Position numbers and translations under genes: made by a program. The notes beneath the pieces were generated by a model. That model saw only the letters and a program-made list of their open reading frames with translations, was not told the DNA's origin and searched no databases. Source: SZUA-430 sp040381215 (lineage in GTDB: Bacteria > Pseudomonadota > Alphaproteobacteria > Micropepsales > Micropepsaceae). Taken from it: a stretch of DNA of 7,188 bases. Positions 7,037-7,188 of this stretch are shown piece by piece. Numbering within the stretch: position 1 is the stretch's first letter; the number at the start of each line of letters is the position of its first letter. The DNA lies in NCBI GenBank assembly GCA_040381215.1, contig JBEIHO010000124.1:1-7188 (forward strand), written 5' to 3'.

Positions 7037-7188
7037 GCCTTGCCCTCCGCAAGGCGGATCACGGCCTCGGCAGACATGCGCGCGTGAACCGTCTCGCCCA
7101 TCTGCACGGCAGGAGCGACAGAGCACAGGCCCAGGCAGAAAACAGGGGACACCGTGACATGGCCATCGCCCGTCGTCCCGTTCCAGTC
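7033..7188 (-). CDS. fdsG: NAD-dependent formate dehydrogenase gamma subunit FdsG (C-terminal end only)
   Basis: The last 51 codons of a NuoE-like, thioredoxin-fold [2Fe-2S] subunit; the gene's start is beyond the right edge. FdsG carries a [2Fe-2S] cluster in the electron path near the FMN of FdsB. Seen: GDGHVTVSPVFCLGLCSVAP, in which CLGLC supplies the second pair of cluster cysteines, as in NuoE. The first cysteine pair should lie outside the window. The reading frame is open from the edge and ends in TGA at 7035-7033, which overlaps the GTG start of fdsB. It is the first gene of known fdsGBACD operons, so the operon promoter should lie further right. Confidence 0.93.
   Translation of the reverse strand, partial: DWNGTTGDGHVTVSPVFCLGLCSVAPAVQMGETVHARMSAEAVIRLAEGKA
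7043..7048 (-). promoter_or_regulatory. Ribosome binding site that fixes the GTG start of fdsB
   Basis: GGAGGG lies inside the end of fdsG, 6 bases before the GTG at 7036. The strength and spacing, with the GTGA overlap and the family-like N-terminus VIRVFVPADS, settle the start against any upstream option. Confidence 0.75.

Overview
The window comes from a GC-rich proteobacterial chromosome. The gene families suggest an alphaproteobacterium or possibly a Burkholderiales member, but I cannot fix the lineage without a database search. Every gene I can support lies on the minus strand, so the map reads from right to left, and almost every base is coding.

Right to left, positions 7188 to 1117 hold an fds-type operon for a soluble, NAD+-dependent, molybdenum-containing formate dehydrogenase. 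It contains the C-terminal end of fdsG ([2Fe-2S] thioredoxin-like subunit), fdsB (FMN/NAD+ subunit), fdsA (bis-MGD catalytic subunit with an electron-transfer N-terminus), fdhD/fdsC (sulfurtransferase that activates the cofactor), fdsD (small accessory protein) and a mobA-like gene (molybdenum cofactor nucleotidyltransferase). Formate is oxidised to CO2 at the Mo site of FdsA. The electrons pass through Fe-S clusters to FMN in FdsB, where NAD+ is reduced. The last three genes make, sulfurate or insert the molybdenum cofactor. All five junctions overlap: four by 4 bases (start and stop sharing a GTGA, ATGA, ATGA or TTGA) and one by 11 bases. This implies one polycistronic message with translational coupling. 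The operon promoter and the start of fdsG lie beyond the right edge.

Positions 1016-1116 form the only real intergenic gap (101 bases). It holds a perfect 15-base hairpin sequence and a plausible sigma-70-type promoter whose 17-base spacer contains that hairpin.

Positions 1015 to 1 hold the first 338 codons of an acyl-CoA ligase of the AMP-forming family, resembling 3-(methylthio)propionyl-CoA / medium-chain acyl-CoA ligases. It runs off the left edge and probably has its own promoter.

I see no RNA gene, mobile element, CRISPR array or major repeat. The system is a recognisable one. The points of interest are the tightly coupled layout, the TTG-started mobA-like gene at the operon end, the palindromic promoter spacer and the acyl-CoA ligase next door.
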